A stretch of DNA of 64,000 bases from Melanocharis versteri (GCA_013397845.1 VZTG01001997.1:1078884-1142883); one strand, 5' to 3'. Shown: positions 38,301 through 52,617, numbered from the stretch's first letter. A program made the numbers and translations. Notes: generated by a model from the letters alone, not told the origin.

Positions 38301-38815
38301 GTAGTTTATAAAAACAGGAGCCCAAAGGAAAAAGGCCTTTTTGTCACGTGGAATAAATTATGAGAAATGTTCCCTTATTTTTAAAGCGTTCCAGATAAGT
38401 TAAAAGTTGAACAATGATCTAATATATTCCTGCTTTTGTTATCTTCCAAAATACTGGTGCAGCAGCAGCTTTAACAAAGAGAAAGCTGAATTTTGGCTAA
38501 ATGCTATGGATCTGTATCTATTATTTGGATTTTTTTTCTGAAGATATGAGGTATTCCAGGGAAATCCTAGTACAAAACTAGAGAGATTTTCAGACTAAGA
38601 TGACAAGACTGAGACTATCCTTTATAATAGTTACGTGCTATTAGAGAAACATACAGATCCTGGATGTTTTGATCATGTCTTTTAATCTATTTAATGTAAA
38701 TAAACAAGCTAAAATAGGAGAGCACTGTGAAATTCTGAGATCTGGCAGGTTTGAGAAGAGGGACTGTCAGTAGTTCTGCTCAGATATTACACCTCCAATA
38801 GTACACTACTGATAT

Positions 38816-38855
38816 TTCACTTCCCTTCACTTCCCTTCACTTCATTTCACTTCAC
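38816..38855. repeat. Tandem repeat of a 10-bp TTCCCTTCAC unit
   Basis: About four tandem units of ttcac/ttccc/ttcat pentamers arranged as a decamer array, the last units diverged. It is a pure C/T/A strand with no G. No coding sense. Confidence 0.85.
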
Positions 38856-41800
38856 AGGCCCCCTGGATTCTATTTCGCCATCAGATCTTGGAAAAATTTT
38901 TCTTAATAGGATCTGTAGTTACATAACCTGTAACACCAGTCATTCATTTTGCATGGAGATATTTAAGACTGAGAATTCCTTCATTTTTCGGATGTTTGTC
39001 TCAACAAAGGTTCAAAATAAGAAGTAAAAACGCTTGTGAAACTAAGGAGACCCAAAACATTTGGCATTTGTACAAGAACTAAATATGTTACTAAGAAAAT
39101 AAAGGAGGATTATTTTTATTCCAGATTCAGATTAAAACGAGCCATGTCATAGGGAACTTTCATAGAGTCACATTCAGTGGTAACAGAGCATGTGGAAGAT
39201 GTGGTGTTCCCATTAGCACACTGAGCTTCACACCCAGGTAGTGCTGGTAGATATTTCAGCTTAAACATTAGCATCTGGAGAACCACAAGGACAACCAAAA
39301 GAGCAATACAACTAGGGTTTAGATGTTTTGCTCACAGAGACAATATGTGTGTTTTCTTTCATGTAGTCATTTTAAAATATCATCACAACTTCCGAAAAAT
39401 GTTTTTATAAAGAATGAGACAAACCAGATTTCTGATTACTCTTGGTTCTCTGAAACTGGACAAGAGATTCTCGTTAGACATTCATGCATGCTGTATTTCA
39501 GATTCAAAATGGATAACTCTATCTCCTGCTCAACTTGTAATTAAAGGATTAAGTTAATATTTTATCATCACAGAAGTTTCAAAAGGCTTTTCATATATTT
39601 GAACGATCTTTTTGGTCAGATAGCTTTGAAAGTTCTCTGGCAGACTACAAACCTATTAATGTTTTAGGAATGTTCTCATAAGACAACATTGGTCAATGTT
39701 TCTTGTTTATACATGATATCACAAAGATGAGGAGTTGGACAAGGTCGGGTTTGAGCTATTTCTATGGATATCTAAAATTGTAACAAAGAATTATGATAGT
39801 CAAAAATTTGGCAGTAATATAAATTCTCATGCTTGAGAGAATTGTGCTGCAGAACAACAAACGAGGAAAATGGTTTTGGCCAGCTGCAAGTTTGGGCTGT
39901 AAGTTTTCCTGTACATCTTCCTAAAGTGCTATTGTAACATTGAAGTTAACATTATTTTCTTTAATTACTCATATTCATTATTATTGTAACATTTTGTAAG
40001 AACTAGGAATAATCATTATAAGGAGACAGAAGATGTTTCCGCTGGAGTGCAAGACTCTTTAATCTTCAGAGTGGCATTACCAACTCTGGCTCTTTGTAAA
40101 TGGAAACCAGCGGAAGTGAAGAAGCATAATTCATATGTATTGGATTTCTTCCCAGTTCCTAATTTTTAATTTCTGTTGAAATGTGGGAACTGCTTTCAAT
40201 CCAATTCCCATGTCATTTAAAGAACAGACTAAAATACAATTATATTTGTTACTACATATTAAGAGGAACATGGATACGTAGAAAAGATGGCCCACAGGAG
40301 AACAAAAGCCCTGTGCCTTCTTGAGACCAGAATATAGATCTTGGAGGGTTCAAGCTTGTCCTTCTGGAAGTGCTCTCCACATACGGAAACTCTGGGATTA
40401 TAACACTGCACACCACTGTAGCTTCATATAAATACTGAGAAACTCCATACCTAGACTTGAAGAATAAGTAAAACTAATGAGATGAGGATATCTGTCTGTA
40501 AGAGAGACAGAAGACAGAGGAATGGCAACGGAGCACATTTTGCCCTTCCAAATAAGTTATTGCTATGGTTTGAGCCTGTATTACATTTCTGTCACCCAGT
40601 GAGGATTTTCTGGACGCAGAAGCAGGAAGAACACTTTGTAACGATCACACTGCACCTTCAGTGCTGCTCTCCAAGCTGTGCTTACATCCCTCCTTGGCTT
40701 TATTTGGATGGAACCACAGTGCAAACAGTGCTTTCAGCATCAGAAAACTTTAAACGGCTGATACGTACCCGGGCACAAATCTTCCTGCCATCACAGAGAG
40801 CTGTGAATTTCCACGCTAGAAGTAGCAAAATATAGACAAATCTAATGTAGGGTTCTACTCAAATGCCACATAAGAAAGTATTCAACTATTCTAAAACTGA
40901 AAATGTAAAGCTTATAAAACTTCTCCCTGCTCAGTTGAAAAGAAATCAGAAACTTTAATTTGATATTTCTAAAAATCTTTGAGAATTTCCTCTATATTCA
41001 ATTAGCCAAAGAGCCAGGAAACTGAGCACTCTAGAGCCAGTGAAGCAGATCAAGGTTAAGTGAATACTCCAAACTTATGATCTTTGCTGCATTTGTCACT
41101 GCATGTATAAAACAATGTGAGGATATGGTCTAGATCCAAGAAATAGTAGGGTCTTTTACCAGCTTAAACTGATTGTATCATTGCTATATATTTTTTTTTT
41201 AAGTAAGCAACAGCAAATGGAATATGAGATGAGGATCCCAAAAACACAACTTCAATCTGGAACTAATGATGATGGAGTTAAAAGTAGTTTCTTCAATGTA
41301 CCCAAAACAGGGAGGCAGATCCTCTGAGCTGTGCTCTTCTTTACCAGAGGTATTTATCATGAGAATCAGAGAGCAAAGTGAACATACGATACCTAATGAG
41401 CTGCAAAATACAGCATGCCAAGTTGAAGAAAGTAGAAAAGAAGCTGTGTGGAGATCAGATTGCTTTTCTGGAACCCTTCCTGCTGTCTCAGTTATCTCTT
41501 ATTTTTACACTGCTGTATTAGGTCTGACTGCATGAGTCAAAGTGTCTGGCAGCTCTCATGCCGAGAGAATTACAAGTGGCTGTATGGAAAAGGAAGAAAT
41601 ACTAATTCTGTTATTTTCCTCTTTGTACCTTTTATGTTTAATAGTAAAAGCAGCAGCAGAAATACTATGAAATATTTCCTTCATACAAGAAATTTTCAAA
41701 GCAGCAGTTAAATATAGAGAGGCCTGAACATAAAGTCCTTACAGTGACAAGGTCTCCCATTCCAATCCACGAGCTTTATCCTGCTCTGAAGGGATGGCTG

Positions 41801-42738
41801 AACGTGCCAGGAAACCTCCTTAGAATGTAACTGTGGCCTTGAGCAATGAGCTCATTCATTTGGAAAGCAACTGGCTTTTACAAAGCAGCACTGGGTAGAG
41901 TGAGAGCCCTTGCTCTTGGGTTGACAGTGGTCTACCTGATTCATAGACACTCTGTGCTATAATGATATCTGTCAGTGGCACTGGAGGAATACCTGGTTTT
42001 CCAAGCAATTTATTGTAATAGAAATAACCTGTTTCTTGTGACTACTCACCACCCTTCCATCTGCTAAACATTTGGAAAAGGCACTTTCCATCCAAATTGG
42101 ATCAGATACTAACTACACTGGCACGGATCAAATGCTAAAGCCAGCTATTCATGCTCGGCAAAATTTGTCTCAGACAAAGCTTAAAATCTTCTTCCGCTGA
42201 CAACATTTGACATGCTTTGTTTGTTCCAGCAAAATAGGTTCCATGTAATAAAACAGGGTTTTACAAAGGCTAATTTTCTACTATTCAAACCCCCACAGAT
42301 CTCTGATTTCTTGAAGCTAAGCAACTTGTGAAGCTGTGAGCACTTTCCGTGACATAACAATGAAAACATTAATGATAATAGCTGGAAATATTTACAGGAT
42401 TGCAAAACATGCATTTTAGCCCTTGACAAATTTTACAATGCTTTTACTGTCTCAGCGTACTTTAGCCTCTGAGACTCACTTGCTGCAGTCCAGGCTTTAT
42501 GTAACTCACTAATTTTAAATGCAGGTTTTGCAGAATGCAGATTATGCCAACCCACCTCTCTACACATTCTAGTTAATCTGTTTTTCTTTTAAATGTCAGT
42601 TTACATAAGTAAACGTCATTTCATGAACTTGTGGGTCTCTGTCTATTTTACTTCAAAGCTTCTTAAACTTCCCCTGATGATGCAAAGAATGGCATATAGA
42701 CCCCACAGTGTCTTGGTTTGATGAAACAGCAGAGCTGC

Positions 42739-42755
42739 TTTTTTTTTTTTTTTTT
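42739..42755. repeat. T17 homopolymer
   Basis: Uninterrupted run of 17 T. A minus-strand retrocopy would place its body just above 42755, but nothing recognisable is there, so it is scored as a simple repeat. Confidence 0.9.
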
Positions 42756-43344
42756 AATTTCTGCACCAAATAATGAGATTTATCTACGGGGTGCATGCTC
42801 TGATATTCTTCAGGGTGAGGATCCCAGCTTTTAAAACACTTGAGGATGTTTAGTTACTTTTATAAAGAAACAGCAATAATTCTTGTGGTTATGTACTACA
42901 GTGAATGAGGATTAGAGCCCCTCATTTTCCTAAGGATGTGCATTTGCCTCTTCTTTTTTCTTCCCTGTTACCTTCGTATTTTCTAGCTAAATATCTTCCT
43001 TTTCATTAAAACTTCGTCAAAAATGTGATCCCGTTATGTACCACTCATATGTATTTTAGTATTTCTTCAAGCATGGATCCAGATAAACTTTCATGGCTAA
43101 GTTGATGCTGGGACTTGGAAAAAAAACTGTGTCTTTTATTCTTGTATAGAACTGATATATTTCTGCTCTTTCATTGAGTTTTAATGCAAAACAGAAGATT
43201 TGAACATTTATATCTGATGCTTTTTATGTCCCAGTGGAGATATATCTCACTGAATGTATCTGTTGTCTAGTAATGACTAACATGTATAAATATTTATGTA
43301 ATTTCTTGTAGCTCAGTGCCACTAGCTATTGAAATGTGCTAATA

Positions 43345-43447
43345 TTTTTGTTGTTGGGATTTTTTTGGTGGTTTGGGTTTTTTTGTTTGTTTGTTTGTTT
43401 TTGTTGTTGTTGGCTTTTTTGTTGATGGTGGTGGTGGGTTTTTTTTC
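43345..43447. repeat. T/G low-complexity tract with TTTG, TTG and GGT arrays
   Basis: About 100 bp of T and G on the plus strand, containing a (TTTG) run near 43383-43400, TTG copies, and a (GGT) run near 43426-43437. It gives a spurious Asn/Lys/Thr-rich frame on the minus strand. Similar in type to the tract at 38.2 kb but not a copy of it. Confidence 0.9.
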
Positions 43448-46400
43448 TATACAGCTTCTTAGTGCTAGAGTAAAATTATGAGCTTTGGAATCAGCTTGGG
43501 AGGTTTTCTTGTTTTTCATCAATACTTGGCACTGCAAGCTTTCTGTGGCAAGCAGTTTTCTTTTCACTCCGCTTTTATTTCCTTCCCTACTGTCTTAAAG
43601 CATATGTCTTTACCAATGTCTAATTCCAGAAGACTTCCTTAATACATCTGAAGGCACTGACCAGGGAGAATGTGCTTTGTTACTAAACATTGACAAATGC
43701 AAAAAACCAAAGTCTCATATTTTCACTCTTTCAGACCTGCAGGATTCACATTGATTTCGTGTAAAATTTTAAAACTCACTAACTTTTTACTTTTTGCCTA
43801 CTATTCTGTTGAACACAGAACTTTATTTCTTCAGCAAAATAAGTTTTTCAGGATTCTTAAAATTCATTTAGACATTTACTCATTTCATTTAACAGTATCT
43901 AATTATTTAACAGTACCATTTCAGAATTGTTTGAGCTGTGCTTTTCTTTTTTCTGAGATAATCTATATTTGTATTTTTAATTATTCATGAAAGTCTTAAG
44001 TTTTACAAGGTGAATAAATTTTGGTTCATCTTCTTTAACTATATTTTAAAAGATCCCGTAGACTCCAAAATTATGTGCCAAGATTCATGTTTGTTAGTCT
44101 CAAAGGATTGCAAGGAGGTGGAGATATAAAAGCAACTTTTCAACAGCACAGAGATGAGAGCCAGATCTCTTGGTAGCTTATGTCACCCACTAAGGAGCAG
44201 GGCAATACGTATTTCTGCAGCAACATCAGGTCTGTGTTCAGAGTTCTGTGATAAGAAATGACACTAAGAAGGGCCCTTTGGTTCCATTCATGATCCCACC
44301 TAATAACCCTCAGCTGTTTGAAGAGTGCTGGGGGTGGGAGATGCTGGGAGTCGTGCTGAGGGAGCTCAGATGCCGTTTGAGCTGCCTCCTATGCTTTCTT
44401 TAGAGAACTGCTCTGGTGCATTGCTAGCCACAGCGGTTTATTCCGGGTTTCTTCTCAGTTCTTGACTGTATTTTTTCTGTCACTCACATGAAGGAAACTC
44501 TTCATGTGGAAAGAAAGAAGGGAGGTAGGTACATTGTTTCAGAGTGATAAGCTATTCTGTGATAAAGATAATCATTGTGAAGTCCGTTAGCTACTGATCT
44601 CCCTACTTGTGTCACTTCTTAGACACAACAACTTTTTGACAGACTACTACACTTCTTACTTTTTATAGGGCACAAAATGAGTGGAATGAGTCCTTGGCTA
44701 TTATTCTTAAATCACATTAAGGATTTAGCTGGAGCATATGCCTGAAAATGGAGCGTACTCAGGCAAAGGTGAGCAGAATAAGGTTAAAGATATTAAGAAT
44801 ATTTTCAGCTTAATGGAGATGTAAAAACTTAGGCTTGATTCTTGCATCATAAAAAATGTGTTAGAAGGTATGCAGAAATTCTTCCATTTAATTTTTATGT
44901 AAGAATAAGGCCATAGAAAACATGACTTACCATAGGAGAAAAATAGTAAAGACAGGTGGCGAGTCATCATAGTGGAAAAGAAATGGTTGTTTCATACTTC
45001 TGTACAGAATTAAATGTAAGAAGGAAAAGGCCTAGCTTCTAAGGTAGTCTCTTATTCCATTGCATATTGTTATGTGCTTAACATGATAATTTGTGTGATC
45101 TGTTTGCACAGTGGCATAAAATTCATTGCTTTAAAGAGCCTAGAACTTCTTCTCAGCCTTCAGATATCACTCTTACAACATAACATGACCATATTGTATT
45201 GTTGCAAGGTAATAACTTGGTTGGATAAGTATTCTTGCGTGTGTGGTCTATTTATTGTCAGTTCACCATTGTTTTAAAAAATGGATCTAGCAAACTGTAG
45301 CAAAAAAAAAGGCTGTTGGTTTTTTTTTAAGCTGTTAAACAGTTCATGCAGCAACTTTTTGCGCAGTTTAAAATCCAGCCTGTATTGCAATAGGTGCAAT
45401 TTCTGCCAGACTAAAATTTCACATTTAGACAGGTTCATGCCCCTCACATCATACAAGCTAAAAGGCTGCCAGACAGCACACTCCAGCATGTTTCAGGGTT
45501 GCCTCAGAAGAGATCATTGGAAGAATCTATCCACAGTGTGGTTCCACATTGCCAAAGGACAAACTGCGGCCTAAAGCAAATTTTACTCTAAATCATCATC
45601 ACAAAGAAACTTGTTTCAAACGGGAGATGAAATGTTTTTACCCCAAATTACCAAATTGAGTTGAACATAGCATTTTCTGTATTCATTTTGATTGCTTTCA
45701 ATAAAGGAAAGCAGAACTCCAAAACCATACATCTTGAAACAACTTGCTGAGAAATTTAAAAGCAAAGTGTTTCTAAAATCAAAACCGCTTTTATTGTAGG
45801 AATTGAATTTCTATGTATAAATATATATCTCCTGTTAGCTTTTTGAAATGTATCAATATGAAACAAAGTATTCCATTTAGATATGAGGGAAGTACTTTAC
45901 TGGATATAAAATTGAATTTACAGGAATTCCATCCTCTTTTAATATTAATCTTTTTCCAATTCAGACAATCAAGGACATATTCAATTATTCATACGGCCGT
46001 GATTCTAAGTGCTTGCAATTGTTTCTCATGTTATTTGGAAGAAAGATGTAAAAATCAAACGGCAGTGGAATAATACAATAGAAACAACAGCTATTAAAAG
46101 GAAAAAAAGGTTGGTGTGATGGAGAAAACAGACCAGAGAATGCTCCATCAGCTGATACATCAGCCAGTATTACTGGACAGCCTGAGAGAGACCACCTGGC
46201 TTATTGAAGAGCCCATTATCTAATTTACGGACAAAATATGGAGAGGTGAGTCATCTACAGAGGAGGAAAGATCAGACCAAATCCCTCATTTTTCCCCCTG
46301 TTCACAATGTGTAACCCCTCCATGTGCAGACTTTTATCCTGCAACTCTGGTTCTGGGAGATTCTTTTGGCTATGATACAAGTTAGACTAGTGACCAACAT

Positions 46401-47727
46401 AAATTTGCTTTCAAGCTGATTGTAATTACAGATGAAACAGCTGTATGCAAGCAACAAAGGTGTCCCCATGCACCAATTTCGAATGACATGCAGTTTGATG
46501 CAGGGCCAGGAGGAAGGGCATGTGGGATCTTTTGGGAAGTTTTTAAGGAGAACAACAGCACCTCCAGTCCCTGGGTGAGCTGTAGTCAGGAAAGATATCA
46601 TCAAGAGGTGAGGAGTAGCATGTCTTCTTTTTCCCTTCTCCCAGTCCTGGTGGGTTCCCACAAACACATGTATCCCAGGTGGTGAAAGGATGAAATATAG
46701 CAAAGATGTCAGCCTGACAGGTTGTTGCCACTATCCCCCATCAGAGCAGGGTTTGCAGTCCCCATAGGGTTTCCTGCCCATTTGAGATTGCTCTGACTCC
46801 AGCTACAGTCTGCTGTGATTTTCATCTGAGATGCTCTTCCCTAGGGGAAAACAGAGACTGGGGCTACCCAACATGAGATCACTCTTTAAAAAAGGAGTAG
46901 TGGAGCAGGGCCAGGACCCAGCTGCTTATGTAATACTGACTAAGGTAGTGTCAGCATTTATACTTACTTTCAGTTATGGCATAAAGAAAAGTCCTTTCAT
47001 AGCTTATCCAGCTGGAAGAACTAAGAAGAAACAATAGCATGACATTTTCTAAGCAGATATTTTTCCCACTTTTCCAAAAGACAGTGTCCATCTGTTTTAG
47101 CATCTGCTCAGTGTAGTTCAAAATTCTCCTAAAACCAACAAGAGAAATGGCTTCACTGCCTTCAAAATATCAAGATCTAAGAATTTCTTGGGGGGAAAAA
47201 CTTGCACATGATGTCATTAGAGCTGCAAAAAGCATCTCTGACCCTTGCTCTCTGCCCATTTAAATAGAGTGTACAATCTCCATTCATTTCAGCAAGTTTG
47301 AGCGAGATACTTGACTGAAAACTTTGATGATTGCAAACACAAATTATTTTTTGAAAGTGCAAAAATTTTCCCTGCTGTTAAAGGCACTGACCTTTTGTTG
47401 TCCTTTCTTTGGAGCCCTTACAGCAATGAGGGATCAGACTACATCCTTGAAGTATCAATTACATGAAACCTTTGATAGATGTTTTTTTAAAGTAATAAAA
47501 CCATGTACACAGGTTTTGTTTCCACACACCTCATATCCAACCAGAGAACATGGGAAAAAACCTGAAAAAAACTGACTAAAATTATCAAAATGGTACATTT
47601 TACTGTAATTTCTACGAAAACTTCCTGGATGGTATGATTTGGATCCCATTTTTACCGACACATTTGCTCGTTTTGCAACTTCAGTGATCCAGAACACTTA
47701 CAAAAGTAATCTGGTATCAGAACTTGT

Positions 47728-47770
47728 AAAACAATTCAAGCTGGAAGGGACCATTGGAGGTAATTCAACA
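47728..47770 (-). repeat. CR1 LINE 3'-end relic (antisense)
   Basis: On the minus strand this reads 'gttgaattacctccaatg', 'gtcccttccagcttgaattg', which parallels the CR1 3' end 'ggacta.atgacctccagaggtcccttccaacctgaat.att'. The terminal ATTCTATG-type repeat is not preserved at the low-coordinate end, and the body above 47770 is not recognisable. Divergence is clearly greater than in the copies at 11.8 and 52.5 kb. Confidence 0.6.
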
Positions 47771-50700
47771 GTTTTCCCCCCAGTTATCAACTCACAGGAT
47801 ATGTTCATAAAAGAATTTTATCTTGGTGATCATAACCTGGGAGCATATTGGATGTATGTCTGCCTGGCATGGGAACACTTCTGCTGAGAGTTATATTTAT
47901 AAATTCACTTCTTTTCTCACATACAATTTAGTCTGTTTTGTCAGATTGAATTTATACATAAGCCTTGATATGACAAAAAAGAATGCTGCAATTTTCAGTT
48001 CAGTCGAAAGAGAAGTGGAAAAGAATGCACTGAAAAAAATTTACTCTAGTTCTGGATGTTTTATTTCACTTTTTCAGACTGTTCAACTATGTACTAGCTA
48101 CTAGGAAGTTTTATAATTATTGCATCCTATATTCCATAGTCTTCTGCGTATGTGTGCTGACCCTTCTTCTGCCTTGCACATTACTGATTCCAAATGTCAC
48201 TTTCCAGCTTGTGTTTCTGTCACTCTGTGTTGCCAGTCTGATATTACCTTCTTAAACGAGGAAGAGTGATGCAGGCACAGCTTTTCTGAGAACATCACCC
48301 AGCCTGACAGATATTACTAACACGAGGTAACCTAACTTCACACTACCAAAAGAACTGGAGGGTCTTTTCCCTGTGGAAGCCAGATGAGATTCCCCATAAA
48401 CCAGACAATAATACGTCTACAAAAGGTGACTTAGACTCAAAACATGTAGCAAACATATTTCTAATCAGAATGATCCCCACAGCCATGTCACCCAGGGAGC
48501 TCAGACTAGAGGAACGAGACACTATTCCGCTGGCCTTGTAAACACTGCCCATTTTACGGAGTGCCAGTTGCCCATGTTGAACATACAGCAGCAACGAAGG
48601 CTTCAGTTTCGCTTCTGATTTTACCACTGGGTAAAAACAAGGTCTGCAAGTAAGGAAAAGATGTTCACCCATGTGTATTGACATCTGCATTGATAAGCAA
48701 TGAAATCTGATTTATCCCACGCGTGTCTGTTCCTTCATTCCTTTATCCCACAGTCAGAGTTGTTGCTGGTTCTGATTAGCATTTGTACATTCCCATGGAA
48801 ATTGGGAGATTTTTAAAGAAAGGGGGTTGGAAATAACAGGAGATGACAGTGACTGGTGAGTGATACATGAATTGTGTTAACAACACAGCTATCCTACTGA
48901 CAAATGTCAGGGTGGAGAGCAAAGCAGGGTGAGAAGCATCACGATGCCTTAAGAGGAGATGAAATACAGCGAAATGAAATATAGATGACACGCATATCAA
49001 AACAAATATGTCTAAATGGCTGACCTTATTTAGACAAGGAATGACATTTACATGGCAAAAGCAATGAAATTTAAATTATTACCTTTAAATGGCAGTAATT
49101 AAAGAGTACGAGGCTACAGCAGTTTTCTGCAGAAATAAATAGATATATGATATCATAAGTTAGTGATGGAAAAGCTTCCATTCAACACATAATTCTCAGC
49201 AGATTTTCTTTATTTGAAAGGAGTGTTACAGCGCTATCATCAGAGTGACTAAAATTAAATGAATTAAAATGTCATCTGGAATTAAGTAAATCCTTTTATT
49301 ATTATTCAGTCTATCAATGGAATCCTTACATAACAAGAGGAAAAACCCTACAGTTTATCTGATAAAATCAGCATGATCAGTGATTTCAACCTGAAAAGTT
49401 TATTGTTTTCAGTAAATTGCTTAAAATGAGTTGTATTAGGGCTTCCTACTTATTTATTTTTAGCTCTATGGACAGTTTCATTGAATCAATAGGGTTATAC
49501 TTGCTTTAGAAAGTGTAGAAGAACTGGTCTGTATGTAGATTTTTGTGAGAAATACTGGTAACAAAACTAGAAATTTTAGTGAAGGTGTAGTTACAATTAT
49601 AATAAATACTTATTTACTGTGATATAATAAGTGTTTTTCTTTCTCATTTTGTCTGATAAATTCTGTGGAGATTGGACCCCTAATCCAGATTTCTTAGGAA
49701 TCAACTTTGTTAATATATTTCCTATGCAAGCATCAAAAAAGGGTGAATCCACGTACCAGATACATACAGCTTTTCACAAAAGATCCCATTTCTGCATATT
49801 GGTGAATATAGAAATGCATCCTTTCTTTTTAACACGTTTGTAACAGTATAAATATGAATAAAGATGCTTTGATAGGTCAAATTCTACAGTCACAGGAGCA
49901 GCTATATCTATTTCTTTGTACCCTTCATTAGTTTTACCTAGGAGCCCTTTCAAAGCTGTTGCTGTGAGTTTCTGAAGCTGGCCAAGGGTTTGCATGTGGA
50001 GGGAACTTGAGGCAGTGATGTCCTGGGGTTGGCTGCTCCCACACGATGCTGCTGTTGTCCACGCAGGACACAGAGCTCCGCAAGAGCAGTGACAGTGAAT
50101 TGCTCAGGTGCTTGAACTGATGAAGCAGCTCAAAGATTTCCTTGTTAGGGAAAGCTCCAAGACTGCTTTTTAAATTAAACCACTTGTCTCCAACATGTTT
50201 AACTAATCTTGCAACAGGAAGGAAAGAAAAAAACAGGGAAAATGTTTGAACTTTTGCTTAACACTCCCGCTATTAATAAGAATAAATCAGGGGAACTCCA
50301 ATCAGGATGCCAGTTTTGTTTATCCTGTAGCACTGTGTTCTGTTCTTTGTAGGATCTGGGAACTGATGCTCCTTTACTCCAAGTATGCAAACCTATATAT
50401 TCTGTATGAATTGTTTAAAGAGACTATATATACAGGAGAAGTATTTGTTAGTGGTTTTAAGCCTAAGCGTAGACGAAGTATAATGAACAATCTGTTAAAT
50501 GTTAATGTAATTTATCCTTTCTTAATTTACAAACATGACATATTGCATGTATTTAGTGTTAATCTCTTTTAGACACTCATTTGTTTTGACCTATGTCCAT
50601 AATATATTATGTACCTTGAGAAATTTATCTTGTCACTTTGAAACAAGATTACAATTAATATGACACACATGAGTTTAAATTACTACTCCAACTAGAGATG

Positions 50701-52478
50701 TGTGAGTAATGAATTAGCCACAGTCTTGAACTGTTGGCAGACAATTTAAATTGCCTGACTCTGATGCACGATCTGGAATCGCTAAATATGTACACGGTCT
50801 TAAGTCAACATGTTTTTTAGATCAGTGACTGAGTAGTACTCTTTAAACACTTTTTTTCTGAGGGAGAATAGCTAAATAAAAGTTAGCTTGGGACTGTATA
50901 GTCAGATGTCTGACTGCAAACAATTCTTCCACAGATTTGTTTTGTCACACCACATTTGGTTTGCGATTGTAAGGTCAAGCCTAAAAAGTTAAGTGGTTGC
51001 CTATAGGAAGCAGGACTGTAATTGTGATATCATTAGAAATACTGAATTGTGGATAATACTTTATATTTGTACTTGTCACTTGTCTGGTTTTTGACAAGAG
51101 GAGGCAGTTTTGATGGGCTTCCTGTGGTCCTTGTGTTTTTTATCCTGTTATCCAATTTTCTGCTGCACTGCTTTCCTTCTGTCACACTGACTGCTAGCCA
51201 GCCTTGCGTCCTTTACTGGAAGGGCATACAAAGCTTTTCGCTATAGTGGACAGAAATAAAAGGAGACACAATAGCAGGGATGAATTTTGATAAGTACCTT
51301 ATGTCCCCTGTCCAGGCTAAGTCGTACATGATCTATATATCACCTGAAGGTCTTTCAAATCTTATAGAAAGAATAACAATTACGGAATATGGGTATGTAT
51401 ATATAATTTTTAAAATCAAATAAACCCTGAAAAGAGAGAAAACAACCTATGACTTTAAGAGCTCTTTGTGGATCACAGGAAAACATTTAAGTTTAGTGAC
51501 CCTGTGTTCTTCGAAAAAAACAAATAGACCAAACACCAACTAGTCCATAAACCACAATCAAATTCCTAGTATATAAGTAAATGAATACTACCCCAAAAAC
51601 TCTACTTTTTACACAGCTTATAACATCCAATAATCTTTGGATATGAATTTCCACTAACTTTCCTGTTTTTTCAGAATTAGAGTTTGTCATGAACAAGACT
51701 GAATATATGCAAGGTTTATACTCTGAACACTTTTACATGCTGATTTAATCTGCTCTAGGTGTATCTTATGCAAAACTGATTTCGTCTCTGCTAATAGTCA
51801 CATTTGCTCCTATTCTTTGAAAGCAAGTGTAACCATTATGTGGGGTTTGAATTATTGGATGAATCCCTGCCTCTTTGTTATACTTGATGCTGGATTTATC
51901 TGTCTGAGTGTTTTAAAACCCCACATCCATAAATTTCAGGACACAAGCAGAATGATGCAGGCAGGGGTCTATATAGCAGTAGCGTAACATCAAGGCTATG
52001 TCCAAATTGGCAAAGCCAGGAGTGCTTTGGGTTTCTACACCCAGGTTCATGCTGCATTTGGACTCCATCACCCAAAAGTTAGGAGATGTTTGTGACACCT
52101 AACCTGCCTCTCACCATGGCCCAACCTCTTTGCCAGGGATCTGCAAAGCAGAAGAGAGTGAAGCAGCAGTTCCAGTCTGGACAATCAGGAGCCTAGGACT
52201 GACGGCCCCAAGCTCAGGACGGCTATGTCTCATTGCATATGTGCCTAGTATCCTACTCTAGCTCTTTAAACAGCTCTCAGCTGCTTCGTTTCCCTTCTTC
52301 CTTTTTGCATAGCTGAGGTAGAAATGCTCTTGTTAACAGCTGTTACTATGTCATTTGCCATAGACTGCCCAATAACACAGCTCCTGGCATTGCTGAGAAA
52401 GAAGACATTAAATGGGAAGAAAAAGTATTCTGTAAGCTGTCAGAGACGTAACTGTGTTACTGAAAGAAAGTGCATCTT
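47771..52478. other. Unique A+T-rich sequence, no gene recognised
   Basis: Longest frames are 115 codons (48343-48690, -) and 108 codons (50246-50572, +), neither recognisable. The stretch 49.00-49.40 kb is repeat-free, rich in ATTA/TAAT cores and evenly complex. I note it as a possible conserved non-coding block, from texture only. Confidence 0.5.
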
Positions 52479-52617
52479 TAAGGCCTGGCTGAATGGGGCT
52501 TTGAGCAACCTTGTCTAGCAGAAGGTGTACCTGCCCACGGCAGGAGGGTTTGGGACTAAATCATCTTTTAAAGTCTCTTCCAACCCAAACCATTCCAGTA
52601 TTCTATGGCTCTGTGAT
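52479..52617 (+). repeat. CR1 LINE 3' fragment, about 140 bp
   Basis: The clearest mobile-element relic in the window. Successive blocks match the end of an avian CR1: 'aggcctggctgaatggggct', 'ttgagcaaccttgtctagca', 'gaaggtgtacctgcccacgg', 'caggagggtttgggactaaa', 'tcatcttttaaagtctcttc', 'caacccaaaccattccagta' and a terminal 'ttctatggctctgtgat'. The first blocks are the end of ORF2 and the start of the 3' UTR; the last is the short-repeat tail. It is 5'-truncated and not coding. The flanks (52440-52478 and after 52617) are unique. Confidence 0.95.

Larger units (their letters stand above)
36185..47727. other. Unique A+T-rich sequence with low-complexity tracts, no gene recognised
   Basis: The simple repeats at 38.2, 38.8, 42.7 and 43.3 kb are listed separately. 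Open frames are short; the longest is 133 codons at 46302-46703 (-), in a slightly G+C-richer patch with a 65-codon frame on the opposite strand. The 117-codon frame at 40482-40835 (+) has no recognisable motif. Confidence 0.55.

Noticed and set aside
38859..38867. 'gccccctgg' as a minus-strand CTCF core
   Set aside because: Nine-base core only; the flanking positions do not fit the motif.
39730..39760. 'gagttggacaaggtcgggttt' as a CR1 fragment
   Set aside because: Single short similarity, no tail or body.
46302..46703. 133-codon minus-strand open frame as a gene
   Set aside because: No homology recognised; open frames also exist in a second minus-strand frame (46543-46731) and on the plus strand (46488-46685).
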